Of a stretch of DNA of 64,000 bases, positions 51,056 through 59,330 are shown piece by piece. Every line of letters starts with the position of its first letter. Within the stretch, counting starts at the first letter, position 1. Under the pieces are notes generated by a model. The model made no database searches. It had not been told where the DNA came from and saw only the letters and a program-made list of their open reading frames with translations. The stretch lies in NCBI RefSeq assembly GCF_013307225.1, contig NZ_CP028942.1, forward strand, positions 1,826,965-1,890,964, in the 5' to 3' direction. Made by a program: the position numbers and the translations under genes. This stretch comes from Polynucleobacter tropicus (GTDB lineage Bacteria; Pseudomonadota; Gammaproteobacteria; Burkholderiales; Burkholderiaceae).

Positions 51056-51697
51056 ATGCAATTCAATTCTCAACAAATCAAATTTAGTATTGGTCGCACC
51101 TTGTTGCGTCTAATGCCATTGATATTGATGGGCTTGCTAACTTTAGTGACGTTTTGGTTGGTCCGAAAAAATACTCCGCCCGAGCACTCTATACTGGAGC
51201 GCGTGCGCCTTCATGAGCCCGATTACATCATTCAAAACGGCACTCTCTCTGCATTAAACGAGCAGGGGAACACTAAGTACCGCATTTTGGGCAACAAGGT
51301 CACCCACTACGATGACGATGCTTCAATCGATATTGATTTGCCTCGCATGCGCCTTTTTCAGCCAGATAAAGCGCCTGTTACCGTTAAATCAAATACCGGA
51401 CATCTAGATGGCGACCTAACGATTTTGGAGCTATTTGATAACGCATCGATCTTCAGACCGCCTCAGGCAGCCACAGCCACTGAGCCAGCGACCTTAAGAA
51501 TGTTAGCCTCGTCTAGCTATTTCAAAGTCTTAATTAACGATGACATCGTTAAAACCGATAAACCCATTACGCTTGAACAAGGCATGTCAGTGATGCACTC
51601 TACCGATGGTGGAATCTTTGACAATATTCAGCAAAGCATGACCCTATCTGGGCAAGTTAAAGGTCGAATTGAACGCGCCCCGCGCAATGGTCAATAA
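51056..51697 (+). CDS. lptC: LPS export protein LptC
   Basis: Bitopic inner-membrane protein that passes LPS from LptB2FG to LptA. One N-terminal membrane helix (LLRLMPLILMGLLTLVTFWL, about residues 16-35) is followed by a periplasmic beta-jellyroll with YRILGNKVTHYDDD and MRLFQPDKAPVTV. Length 213 aa. Low general conservation is normal; the position between kdsC and lptA makes the call firm. Confidence 0.92.
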   Translation: MQFNSQQIKFSIGRTLLRLMPLILMGLLTLVTFWLVRKNTPPEHSILERVRLHEPDYIIQNGTLSALNEQGNTKYRILGNKVTHYDDDASIDIDLPRMRLFQPDKAPVTVKSNTGHLDGDLTILELFDNASIFRPPQAATATEPATLRMLASSSYFKVLINDDIVKTDKPITLEQGMSVMHSTDGGIFDNIQQSMTLSGQVKGRIERAPRNGQ

Positions 51698-51706
51698 AAT
51701 ATCTGC

Positions 51707-52258
51707 ATGATTCGACTTTCAACCATCTGGACTGTGTTTTGTCTCCTTCTCTGCGCGAATATTGCTCACGCAGAAAAGGCTGATCAAGACAAACCAATCA
51801 TTCTTGAGGCTGAGAGCGTTTCGGTAAATGATGTGCAGCAGATTTACGATCTCAAAGGCCAGATTCTGCTAATTAAGGGCAGCATGGTTGTTACGGGAGA
51901 TGATGGCCATATCCAAGTTGATCCTGAGGGCTATGAGTTTGTTGATGTCAAAGGAACTACCGATACTGCTGCCAGCTTTAGACAAAGAAGAGAAGGACTG
52001 GCTGATGAATTTATGCAAGGCCATGGCACACAAGTTTCCTACAATGCAAAAACAGAATTACTGACCATTACTGGCGACGCCAAATTAAAGCGTTTGCTAA
52101 ATATGCAGATGCTCGATCAACTACAAGGCTGGAAAATTGAGTACGATGACATTACTGAACGCTATCGTGTAACGCCGCCTTCCAGCGCAAAACCAGAGGA
52201 CCTTCCCTTGGCAAGAGCAATCCTTTCACCAAGAAGAAAAGCCACATTAGAAAAATGA
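51707..52258 (+). CDS. lptA: LPS transport periplasmic protein LptA
   Basis: Forms the periplasmic bridge carrying LPS to LptD. A signal peptide ([17 protein letters not shown], cleavage about residue 22) precedes an OstA-like domain with [18 protein letters not shown] and [20 protein letters not shown]. Length 183 aa. Its stop overlaps the start of lptB by 4 nt (ATGA). Confidence 0.94.
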   Translation: MIRLSTIWTVFCLLLCANIAHAEKADQDKPIILEAESVSVNDVQQIYDLKGQILLIKGSMVVTGDDGHIQVDPEGYEFVDVKGTTDTAASFRQRREGLADEFMQGHGTQVSYNAKTELLTITGDAKLKRLLNMQMLDQLQGWKIEYDDITERYRVTPPSSAKPEDLPLARAILSPRRKATLEK

Positions 52259-53022
52259 CAACGGATCAAGCTCAAGACAACTCAACTGCAACGCTCAGCG
52301 CCCATAAATTGCAAAAACGTTATGGCTCAAGAACAGTAGTGCGCGATGTTTCCGTAGAAGTGAAATGTGGTGAAGTCGTAGGTCTTCTGGGGCCAAACGG
52401 CGCAGGCAAGACTACCTCTTTTTACATGATTGTCGGCCTAGTGCCAGCAGATGGCGGCCAAATAGTGCTTGATGGCAAAGACATCACGCATTTACCCATT
52501 CACGAGCGTGCTCGCATGGGCCTCTCCTATCTACCTCAAGAGGCATCCGTTTTCAGAAAACTCAATGTGGCTGAAAACATTCAAGCAGTTCTAGAACTCC
52601 AAGTACAAGGTGGCAAGCCATTAAGCAAGGCTGAGATTGCCAATCGATTGGATGAGCTTTTGGGCGAACTTCAAATTGGTCACCTACGCAATAATCCAGC
52701 GCTGTCCCTTTCAGGCGGAGAACGGAGACGCGTTGAAATCGCTCGAGCTTTAGCTTCACAGCCTAAATTTATTTTGCTAGATGAGCCTTTCGCTGGTGTT
52801 GACCCCATTGCTGTTGGGGAAATTCAGCGAATCGTTCGTTTCTTAAGAGACCGACAGATTGGCGTCCTGATAACAGACCACAATGTTCGAGAAACCCTCG
52901 GTATTTGTGATCATGCCTACATCATCAGCGAAGGCAGCGTTTTGGCAGAAGGCCAACCAGATCAAATCATTCAAAATGACGCGGTTCGTCGAGTCTATTT
53001 GGGTGAGAACTTCCGGATGTAA
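52255..53022 (+). CDS. lptB: LPS export ABC transporter ATP-binding protein LptB
   Basis: Cytosolic ATPase powering LPS extraction by LptFG. Walker A is [16 protein letters not shown], the signature is [15 protein letters not shown], Walker B is [13 protein letters not shown], and the switch histidine lies in [11 protein letters not shown]. Length 255 aa with a short N-terminal extension. In many proteobacteria rpoN follows; here a 199-nt noncoding gap leads to hpf instead. Confidence 0.97.
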   Translation: MTTDQAQDNSTATLSAHKLQKRYGSRTVVRDVSVEVKCGEVVGLLGPNGAGKTTSFYMIVGLVPADGGQIVLDGKDITHLPIHERARMGLSYLPQEASVFRKLNVAENIQAVLELQVQGGKPLSKAEIANRLDELLGELQIGHLRNNPALSLSGGERRRVEIARALASQPKFILLDEPFAGVDPIAVGEIQRIVRFLRDRQIGVLITDHNVRETLGICDHAYIISEGSVLAEGQPDQIIQNDAVRRVYLGENFRM

Positions 53023-53170
53023 TCCCCATACTTGTGCAAAGCGCAGGGCTTCTGTCCGCATAAGTAATAAAAAATTCATTTCCCCTCTTGGATTTCGGCA
53101 AATTCGCTGATACGCTGGAGGTTCATGCATTACTTCTCAAAAAAAACAGCTCAAATTCCACAGGGGCATG

Positions 53171-53199
53171 CTGCGCACCCCAGCTATAGCTATGCGCAG
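53171..53199 (+). promoter_or_regulatory. Hairpin in the leader of hpf
   Basis: CTGCGCA (53171-53177) and TGCGCAG (53193-53199) form a 7-bp stem, and its loop contains a small AGC/GCT inner pairing. GGGG (53163-53166) could alternatively pair with CCCC (53178-53181) in that loop. AGGAG of hpf follows 11 nt later. This could be a leader control element; no U-tract follows, so it is not a standard terminator. Confidence 0.4.
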
Positions 53200-53221
53200 G
53201 CTTTGATATAAGGAGTTGCTA

Positions 53222-53545
53222 ATGAATTTAAAAATTAATAGCCGTCATGTTGAAGTTACCCCCGCAATGCGTACGCACTTGGAGGCCGGCTTAGCGAAAA
53301 TTCGAAAGCACTTCGACCACGTTATTGATGCATCGGCATTTTTAGTAGTCGATAACGCCAAAGAAAAAGATCTGCGTCAAAGCGCTGAGATCACCATTCA
53401 CCTCAAGGGCAAAGAATTATTTGCTGAGGCCCATAACGCCGATCTTTACCACGCCATGGACGCCGTCGTTGACAAACTGGAGCGCCAAGTTGTCAAACAC
53501 AAGGAAAAGATCCAGGATCATCATCACGAAAAGCGTTTTGAGTGA
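53222..53545 (+). CDS. hpf: Ribosome hibernation-promoting factor, short form
   Basis: Binds the 30S decoding region to form inactive 100S ribosomes in stationary phase. At 107 aa it is the short HPF/YfiA type; LKINSRHVEVTPAMRTHLE and LFAEAHNADLYHAMDAVVDKL carry the conserved residues, and the C-terminus is His/Lys-rich. AGGAG six bases before ATG 53222 decides the start over the TTG two codons upstream. Genes hpf-ptsN are adjacent as in most proteobacteria. Confidence 0.95.
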   Translation: MNLKINSRHVEVTPAMRTHLEAGLAKIRKHFDHVIDASAFLVVDNAKEKDLRQSAEITIHLKGKELFAEAHNADLYHAMDAVVDKLERQVVKHKEKIQDHHHEKRFE

Positions 53546-53564
53546 TCTCCGACGTCAGGACACC

Positions 53565-53570
53565 TATAAT
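53565..53570 (+). promoter_or_regulatory. Candidate -10 box of ptsN
   Basis: A perfect TATAAT ends 8 nt before the ptsN ATG; the resulting leader would be 0-2 nt. No Shine-Dalgarno is present in the gap after hpf. Confidence 0.35.
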
Positions 53571-53578
53571 CATTTCTA

Positions 53579-54040
53579 ATGAATGCCCTGACTAATCTTT
53601 TCACCCCCGACTGCATCGTATTAGACAATCCTGCCAAAAACAGAGCTGATGCGTTTGCAGCCGCCGGAGAACTATTTGCGAAGCAAGTTGGTATCGACGC
53701 AAGCTCAGTCATCGAGTTTTTAAACGCTCGTGAAGAATTGGGCTCAACCGCCCTCGGTGCAGGAGTTGCCATACCTCACGGTCGAGTAAAGGGATTAAAG
53801 CAGCCAGCAGCCGCGTTAATTCGCCTCAAAGACCCAATTGAATTCGCCGCACCCGATGGCGAACCCGTTAAGACCCTCATTTTCTTATTGGTGCCAGAGA
53901 AGGCAACACAGCAACACCTAGAAATTCTGTCCTCGATTGCGCAACTATTATCAGATACGGATGTTCGCGAAACATTGAGCACCTCTACCGATACAACAAA
54001 AGTTTGTGAGCTATTGCAGCATTGGGGTAATACAAAATGA
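53579..54040 (+). CDS. ptsN: PTS nitrogen-regulatory EIIA component
   Basis: EIIA-Ntr of the regulatory phosphotransfer system, which controls K+ transport and other targets according to its phosphorylation. The phosphorylated histidine lies in [10 protein letters not shown] (near residue 66), preceded by [13 protein letters not shown]. Length 153 aa. It overlaps hprK by 4 nt (ATGA). The neighbours hprK and rapZ support a regulatory rather than sugar-transport role. Confidence 0.95.
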   Translation: MNALTNLFTPDCIVLDNPAKNRADAFAAAGELFAKQVGIDASSVIEFLNAREELGSTALGAGVAIPHGRVKGLKQPAAALIRLKDPIEFAAPDGEPVKTLIFLLVPEKATQQHLEILSSIAQLLSDTDVRETLSTSTDTTKVCELLQHWGNTK

Positions 54041-55023
54041 CGCAGCCATTACTCTTAGATGGAGTAACTGCTCAGCAAATTTTTGATGACAATGTCTCCG
54101 ATCTCAAACTTTCTTGGATCGGCGGCCTAGAGGGTGCTGACCGCACCTTTCCACCCGAAGCGGTCAAGGCTGCAGCTGCTAGCTCTGACCTTGTGGGTCA
54201 CTTAAACCTCATTCACCCAAGCCGTATTCAAATTTTTGGCGAACAAGAAGTTGATTACCACGCAGCCTTAGAGCCCAAACAAAAACAAGAACAAATTGCG
54301 AGCCTGATTTCAAAGACGCCGCCTTGCGTGATTGTGGCCGACGGCAAGACTGCTGATCCAGACTTGCAACTGTTCTGCCAGCGATCCTCAACACCATTAT
54401 TTACAACACAAATTTCCGCCGCAGAAGTCATTGACCATTTGCGAACCTACCTCACCAAAATTGGCGCCCCACAAATTACGATGCATGGGGTCTTCATGGA
54501 CATCCTTGGATTGGGCGTCTTACTTACTGGTGAATCCGGCTTAGGTAAAAGTGAATTAGGTCTTGAACTCATTTCGCGTGGCCATGGTCTAGTTGCTGAT
54601 GACGCGGTTGATTTTGCGCGACTTGGCCCAGATTACATTGAGGGCCGATGCCCAGTCATCCTTAGAAATCTACTTGAAGTGCGCGGTCTCGGCTTGCTCG
54701 ATATTCGCACCATCTTTGGTGAAACAGCTGTGCGCCGTAAATTAAAGCTGCGACTCATCGTTCAACTCGTCCGCAGAACCGATGGCGAATTTGAGCGACT
54801 TCCATTAGAAGCCCAACACGTTGACGTTTTAGGCGTGCCGATTCGTACTGTAAAAATTCAGGTGGCTGCCGGTCGAAACTTGGCCGTTCTTGTTGAAGCA
54901 GCAGTACGCAATACTATTTTGCAATTGCGCGGTATTGATACTCTTAAAGAGTTCATTGAACGTCAGCGTATTCAAATGAATGTCGAGACAGACTCAACAA
55001 AGTCCCAGGGACGTCTGCTGTAG
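54037..55023 (+). CDS. hprK: HPr kinase/phosphorylase
   Basis: Bifunctional enzyme that phosphorylates and dephosphorylates HPr on a serine. The P-loop is [14 protein letters not shown] (about residues 165-178), followed by LVADDAVDF, and the HprK signature segment includes [17 protein letters not shown]. Length 328 aa. It overlaps ptsN by 4 nt and precedes rapZ by 3 nt. Confidence 0.96.
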   Translation: MTQPLLLDGVTAQQIFDDNVSDLKLSWIGGLEGADRTFPPEAVKAAAASSDLVGHLNLIHPSRIQIFGEQEVDYHAALEPKQKQEQIASLISKTPPCVIVADGKTADPDLQLFCQRSSTPLFTTQISAAEVIDHLRTYLTKIGAPQITMHGVFMDILGLGVLLTGESGLGKSELGLELISRGHGLVADDAVDFARLGPDYIEGRCPVILRNLLEVRGLGLLDIRTIFGETAVRRKLKLRLIVQLVRRTDGEFERLPLEAQHVDVLGVPIRTVKIQVAAGRNLAVLVEAAVRNTILQLRGIDTLKEFIERQRIQMNVETDSTKSQGRLL

Positions 55024-55026
55024 GTC

Positions 55027-55917
55027 ATGCAAATCAATCTGATTACCGGAATCTCAGGCTCAGGTAAATCAGTGGCCCTGAGGGCATTCGAGGACGCTGG
55101 ATATGATTGCGTCGATAACCTCCCTGTTTCTCTATTAGAAAATCTCATCGACACTCTGGTGCGAGAAAACAGCGAACGAGTAGCTGTAGCGATTGATGCG
55201 CGTCGCGGCCAATCTATTGCCGAGCTTCCCTCGATTCTTGAAACACTGAGGTGTAAGCATCAAGTCAGGGTTGTATTTTTAAATGCCGATACCAACACCT
55301 TGGTGCAACGATTCTCGGAAACACGACGTCGTCATCCTTTATCAAGCGATGCTAAACAATCCCAATCAGCCACCTTAATTGAGGCAATTGATAAAGAGCG
55401 GAATCTACTTGAGCCTTTACGAGCGCAAGCTCATAGCATCGACACCAGCAATCTTCCTGCTCACGCTTTGCGCTCTTGGATTCAAGATCTTCTAAAAGAC
55501 AAGCCTGTCGGGCTCACCGTCATTTTTGAATCCTTTGGTTTTAAAAAGGGAATACCGAGTGAGGCAGACCTCGTTTTTGATGTGCGCTGCCTTCCAAACC
55601 CCCACTATGACAAAGTGCTCAGACCACTTACAGGCAACGACAAACCTGTTAAGGAATTTCTAGAAAAAATTCCCGAGGTTGCGAGCATGGAAAGTGACAT
55701 TACTCAATTTATTGAGAAATGGTTGCCCCATTACATTGCGGATGGGCGTAGCTACTTAACGGTGGCTATAGGCTGCACTGGCGGGCAACACCGCTCGGTA
55801 TATTTAGTTAACCGTATAAGTGAACATTTCCGAGCCAAAAAAGATCTGATCGATTTACAGCTTAATTTTTTAGATCGCCATCGCGAACTAGATTCAATCC
55901 CTGCAGCAAAATCTTAA
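55027..55917 (+). CDS. rapZ: RNase adapter protein RapZ
   Basis: P-loop protein that in enterobacteria presents the sRNA GlmZ to RNase E to control glucosamine-6-P synthase; partners in betaproteobacteria are less known. Walker A is GISGSGKSVALRAFED, followed by YDCVDNLP. The C-terminal domain has IGCTGGQHRSVYL. Length 296 aa. Its last 56 nt overlap the 3' end of mutY on the opposite strand. Confidence 0.95.
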   Translation: MQINLITGISGSGKSVALRAFEDAGYDCVDNLPVSLLENLIDTLVRENSERVAVAIDARRGQSIAELPSILETLRCKHQVRVVFLNADTNTLVQRFSETRRRHPLSSDAKQSQSATLIEAIDKERNLLEPLRAQAHSIDTSNLPAHALRSWIQDLLKDKPVGLTVIFESFGFKKGIPSEADLVFDVRCLPNPHYDKVLRPLTGNDKPVKEFLEKIPEVASMESDITQFIEKWLPHYIADGRSYLTVAIGCTGGQHRSVYLVNRISEHFRAKKDLIDLQLNFLDRHRELDSIPAAKS

Positions 55918-57004
55918 TAGGCTGCGGCAAACCATAGCGGCCCAACTGCCTGATGGGTATCCATCGTAAATCTTCGCTTTTTAACTCCAAGTTTCGAGAA
56001 GCAGTAACTTCCCAAATCTGCATCCACAATCGTCGATGGGTAAAAACATGCTTAATCCGAGAGCCTAGAGTCACATCCTTACAAGCCTTCAGCCATGGGC
56101 CTACATTCTCATTTGGCAAAGACTCTTCAAATATATTTTTGAACGTTGGCAGCTTTCTTTTTTTATCAGACTTTGCGACCCAATTTGATTCTGGCAAGGA
56201 CCATAAGCCGCCCCAAATGGCTCTGCTCGGACGCTTTTGTAAGAGGATGGAATTGCCAGACCGAATAAGCAGCATATTGCAATCAAACTCGGGTGACTTT
56301 GCTTTCATAATTTTTTGTGGAAATGAAAGCGCTTGATTAATGAGGTTGGCTTGGCAATCTTTTTCAAAAGGACATTTTTTCTCATTACTAAGACACGCTG
56401 GCTTGCGAGAAGTACACCAAGTAGCACCAAAGTCCATTAAAGCCTGTGTATACACCGGCATATCTGAAGGCTTCTTTGGCAATAACTTATCTGCCAAACT
56501 CCACAAGCCGTCATTAACAAGTTTGTTTTGTAATGCGCCTTCTATCGCAAATAAACGGGCCAATATTCGTTTAACGTTGGCATCCAAAATCGGGGCTCTT
56601 GCATGAAATGCAAATGCCGCAATAGCTCCAGCCGTTGATCGACCTATTCCTTTTAATTTTTCAAGCGAGTCAGGATCGCTCGGAAAGCGCCCACCAAATT
56701 CACTCACAACTTGCTGTGCACAGTTATGTAAATTTCGAGCACGAGAGTAATAGCCTAATCCAGCCCACTCCGCCAAAACTTCATCAATATGCGCAGCAGC
56801 CAATTTCTTCACTGTTGGAAAACGTTTCATAAAACGGGGGTAACGCTCTAAGACCGTAGCAACTTGAGTTTGCTGCAGCATAATTTCTGATACCCAGACG
56901 GCGTAGGGATCTCGCTTGCCCTGCCAAGGCAAGCCAGACCGACCGTGACGAGAATGCCAAGTTATTAACTTCTGTGAAAACAGATCAATTAGCGTTTTTG
57001 ACAT
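55862..57004 (-). CDS. mutY: Adenine DNA glycosylase MutY
   Basis: Removes adenine mispaired with 8-oxoguanine. Catalytic residues are E40 in SEIMLQQTQVATV and D141 in PILDANVKR, flanking the helix-hairpin-helix KLKGIGRSTAGAIAAFAF. The iron-sulfur cysteines are C197, C204, C211 and C217, that is C-x6-C-x6-C-x5-C instead of the usual C-x6-C-x2-C-x5-C. A C-terminal NUDT-like 8-oxoG recognition domain covers about 240-370. Length 380 aa. It overlaps mutM by 16 nt upstream and rapZ by 56 nt at the 3' end. Confidence 0.95.
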   Translation of the reverse strand: MSKTLIDLFSQKLITWHSRHGRSGLPWQGKRDPYAVWVSEIMLQQTQVATVLERYPRFMKRFPTVKKLAAAHIDEVLAEWAGLGYYSRARNLHNCAQQVVSEFGGRFPSDPDSLEKLKGIGRSTAGAIAAFAFHARAPILDANVKRILARLFAIEGALQNKLVNDGLWSLADKLLPKKPSDMPVYTQALMDFGATWCTSRKPACLSNEKKCPFEKDCQANLINQALSFPQKIMKAKSPEFDCNMLLIRSGNSILLQKRPSRAIWGGLWSLPESNWVAKSDKKRKLPTFKNIFEESLPNENVGPWLKACKDVTLGSRIKHVFTHRRLWMQIWEVTASRNLELKSEDLRWIPIRQLGRYGLPQPIKILLQGLNLVRDGDLKN

Positions 57005-57825
57005 GTAGGACAGAAATAGGTGGATCGTTGCCCTTGCACGATTTGTTTAATCGGTGTTTTGCACACTTTGCATGGCTGATCTTTGCGATCGTACACTTTG
57101 GTTTGCACCATGAAATGACCAGGATCACCATCACTGTTCACAAAATCTTTCAGGCTACTACCACCTGCAGCAATTGCTCTTTTCAAAATGAATCGTACTG
57201 CCTCGGCTAAACGCGAGCATTGAGGGCGCGTCAATTTACCTGCCGGCTTTGCTGGATGAATTCCTGCTTTGAATAAACTTTCGGAGCAGTAAATATTGCC
57301 GACCCCAACAACTGCTTGGCCCGCCAACAAAAATTGCTTTACTGCGACACTACGATTTCGAGAAGTTTGGTACAGCAACTCCGCGCCAATCTCACCATCA
57401 AACTCCTGAGAAAAAGGTTCAACTCCTAATTTCTGTAACAACAGATTTTTCTCTACAGGCCCTTTTGATACGGGATGCCATAAAACTGCCCCAAATTTTC
57501 TTGGGTCATGCAGACGTAAGCTCAGGCTCCCAAATTCCAAAATCACACGATCATGCAATTTCAAAGGCTCTTTAAGCGAAAGCACTCTTAAAGTTCCAGT
57601 CATCCCCAAATGAATCAATAGGTGACCGGTAGCAAATTCAATTAATAGATACTTTCCTCTACGCCGAATATCCTTCACCTTTTGCCCAAGCAATAACTTG
57701 GAGAGATTTTTAGGGACTGGCCAGCGTAAACGCCCATCCAATATCTGGACGGCTGTAACAGCTTGCCCCTGAAGGTGAGGGGCAATTCCCAATCTGGTGA
57801 CTTCTACTTCTGGAAGTTCTGGCAT
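56989..57825 (-). CDS. mutM: Formamidopyrimidine-DNA glycosylase
   Basis: Bifunctional glycosylase/lyase that excises 8-oxoguanine. The N-terminus MPELPEVEVTRLG carries the catalytic Pro2 and Glu3. The H2TH region includes VVGVGNIYCSESLFKAGIHP, and the C-terminal zinc finger is CKVC...CPTC with 16 residues between the pairs. Length 278 aa. It precedes mutY, giving a two-gene GO-repair operon. Confidence 0.97.
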   Translation of the reverse strand: MPELPEVEVTRLGIAPHLQGQAVTAVQILDGRLRWPVPKNLSKLLLGQKVKDIRRRGKYLLIEFATGHLLIHLGMTGTLRVLSLKEPLKLHDRVILEFGSLSLRLHDPRKFGAVLWHPVSKGPVEKNLLLQKLGVEPFSQEFDGEIGAELLYQTSRNRSVAVKQFLLAGQAVVGVGNIYCSESLFKAGIHPAKPAGKLTRPQCSRLAEAVRFILKRAIAAGGSSLKDFVNSDGDPGHFMVQTKVYDRKDQPCKVCKTPIKQIVQGQRSTYFCPTCQKR

Positions 57826-57848
57826 AAATGAATTGTAGATTCGCAGAT

Positions 57849-57854
57849 TAGAAT
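57849..57854 (+). promoter_or_regulatory. Candidate -10 box of the TPR-LolB gene
   Basis: TAGAAT ends exactly 6 nt before the ATG at 57861. No Shine-Dalgarno lies between, so a leaderless transcript is possible. The -35 is not recognisable. Confidence 0.35.
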
Positions 57855-57860
57855 GTGCTT

Positions 57861-59330
57861 ATGAGCAAATTGTCACTTTTCTCCCTAGCGATCCTGACTG
57901 GCGGAACTTTGCTAATGGGCTCAGCTCGAGCTCAAACGGATGAAACATCAGCCGGCAAGGCTGTTTTTGAAGTTTTAGCCTCTGAAATTGCCTTGCAACG
58001 GGGTGAGGCTGGCCTAGCCTATAACACCTATATGGAGATGGCTCGGCAATACAAAGATCCACGCCTTGCTCAGCGGGCAATGGAAATTGGAATTGCAGGT
58101 GGTTCACCTGAGCTTGCCTTGCAGGCTGCTCAAGTTTGGGACAGTCTCGCGCCCGCTTCCGACACAAAACCCAAGGAAGTGTTTATCACTCTTCTGATTC
58201 TAAATAATCACTGGTCAGATGCAGTAAAACCAGCAGTTTCCTTACTGCGCCAACAAACGCCCGCTCAGCAAGAAAACACACTTCTGCAACTACAAGCGTT
58301 GTTAAGTAAAGCCAAAGATGAGCCTGAAGCTTTACGCGCTTTTTATGAGATTGCATCGAATGCAAAGCTAAACCCTAAGAATTTAGGCTTGCTTTATACC
58401 TATGCCATGTCAGCCGAGAAGGTTGGTCGGGTTGATGTTATGGAAAAAAATTTGCGAGAGATTTTGCGCAAAAACCCCAATGATGTAAATGCGCTCAATG
58501 CGCTTGGCTATTCTCTTGCCGATCGCAACACCAAATTACCGGAAGCGCTCATACTCATTAGCAAAGCACATCAACTCTCACCACAAGACGCTTTCATCTT
58601 GGATAGCCTAGGCTGGGTAAATTTCCGTCTTGGTAAAAATGAGCTTGCATTGGAACAGTTGCAACAAGCATTTCGGATGAAACCCGAAGCGGATATTGCC
58701 GCACATACTGGTGAAGTTTTATGGTCCATGGGGCGAAAAGCTGAAGCAGAAGCGATGTGGCAAGAGGGCCAAAAATTAGATGCTAATAACGCCACCCTTC
58801 AAGAAACTTTAAAGCGCTTAAAGCCTAACTGGTTAAGCCCAACTCAAGCCCTCAAGGGGTCATGGGATGGGCGTTTTGCGGTTAAGGTTACCGGTCTCAC
58901 TGATGCCCAAAATCAAGGGGGTTCTGGTGGCTTTACATTAGTTCAAGACAACCTCAAAGATACTCTTGAGATTCGCAACCCCATCGGTGGTGCAATTGCA
59001 AAAATTACGATTACTCCTGGAGAGGCAACCCTAGAGCGTGATGGTCAAATCACTAGTGCGATTGACGCAGATACTCTGGTGCAAAACACATTAGGACTTC
59101 CATTGCCAGCAAGAGGTTTATCGAATTGGCTAAGAGGGGAAACTCGTCCAGGCAGCGAAGCAAGTGTAGAAAGAAACAACAAGGGACAAGTAAGCGAAAT
59201 TCGTCAAGATGGATGGAATTTACGTTACAGCTGGAGCGATCAGAACCGACTCGATAAGCTAATGATGACTAGAAGCTCAAACATCGGATCGATTGATATT
59301 CGTCTTGTTTTTGATCAAGCAAATGAGTAA
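57861..59330 (+). CDS. Secreted TPR protein with C-terminal LolB-like domain (fusion)
   Basis: A 489-aa exported protein. The signal peptide (LSLFSLAILTGGTLLMG) has a probable signal-peptidase I site after SARA at residue 24. TPR-type helical repeats fill about 35-315 (for example ALNALGYSLADRN and ILDSLGWVNFRLGKNELA). The C-terminal part (about 333-486) matches LolB, the outer-membrane lipoprotein receptor: GSWDGRFAVKV, GLPLPARGLSNWLRGE and GWNLRYSW. There is no cysteine anywhere, so it cannot be acylated like classical LolB. Position directly before ispE, where lolB usually lies, supports the call. ATG 57861 is preferred over a GTG two codons upstream. Confidence 0.82.
   Translation: MSKLSLFSLAILTGGTLLMGSARAQTDETSAGKAVFEVLASEIALQRGEAGLAYNTYMEMARQYKDPRLAQRAMEIGIAGGSPELALQAAQVWDSLAPASDTKPKEVFITLLILNNHWSDAVKPAVSLLRQQTPAQQENTLLQLQALLSKAKDEPEALRAFYEIASNAKLNPKNLGLLYTYAMSAEKVGRVDVMEKNLREILRKNPNDVNALNALGYSLADRNTKLPEALILISKAHQLSPQDAFILDSLGWVNFRLGKNELALEQLQQAFRMKPEADIAAHTGEVLWSMGRKAEAEAMWQEGQKLDANNATLQETLKRLKPNWLSPTQALKGSWDGRFAVKVTGLTDAQNQGGSGGFTLVQDNLKDTLEIRNPIGGAIAKITITPGEATLERDGQITSAIDADTLVQNTLGLPLPARGLSNWLRGETRPGSEASVERNNKGQVSEIRQDGWNLRYSWSDQNRLDKLMMTRSSNIGSIDIRLVFDQANE

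Noticed and set aside
53023..53170. Remnant of an rpoN gene
   Set aside because: Translations of the gap in all frames show no recognisable sigma-54 core or RpoN box, so there is no evidence for a decaying copy.
57861..59330. Two separate genes (TPR and lolB) joined by a sequencing error
   Set aside because: The frame is continuous with sensible codons across the junction near residue 325-335, and no start codon with lipobox lies near the LolB part.
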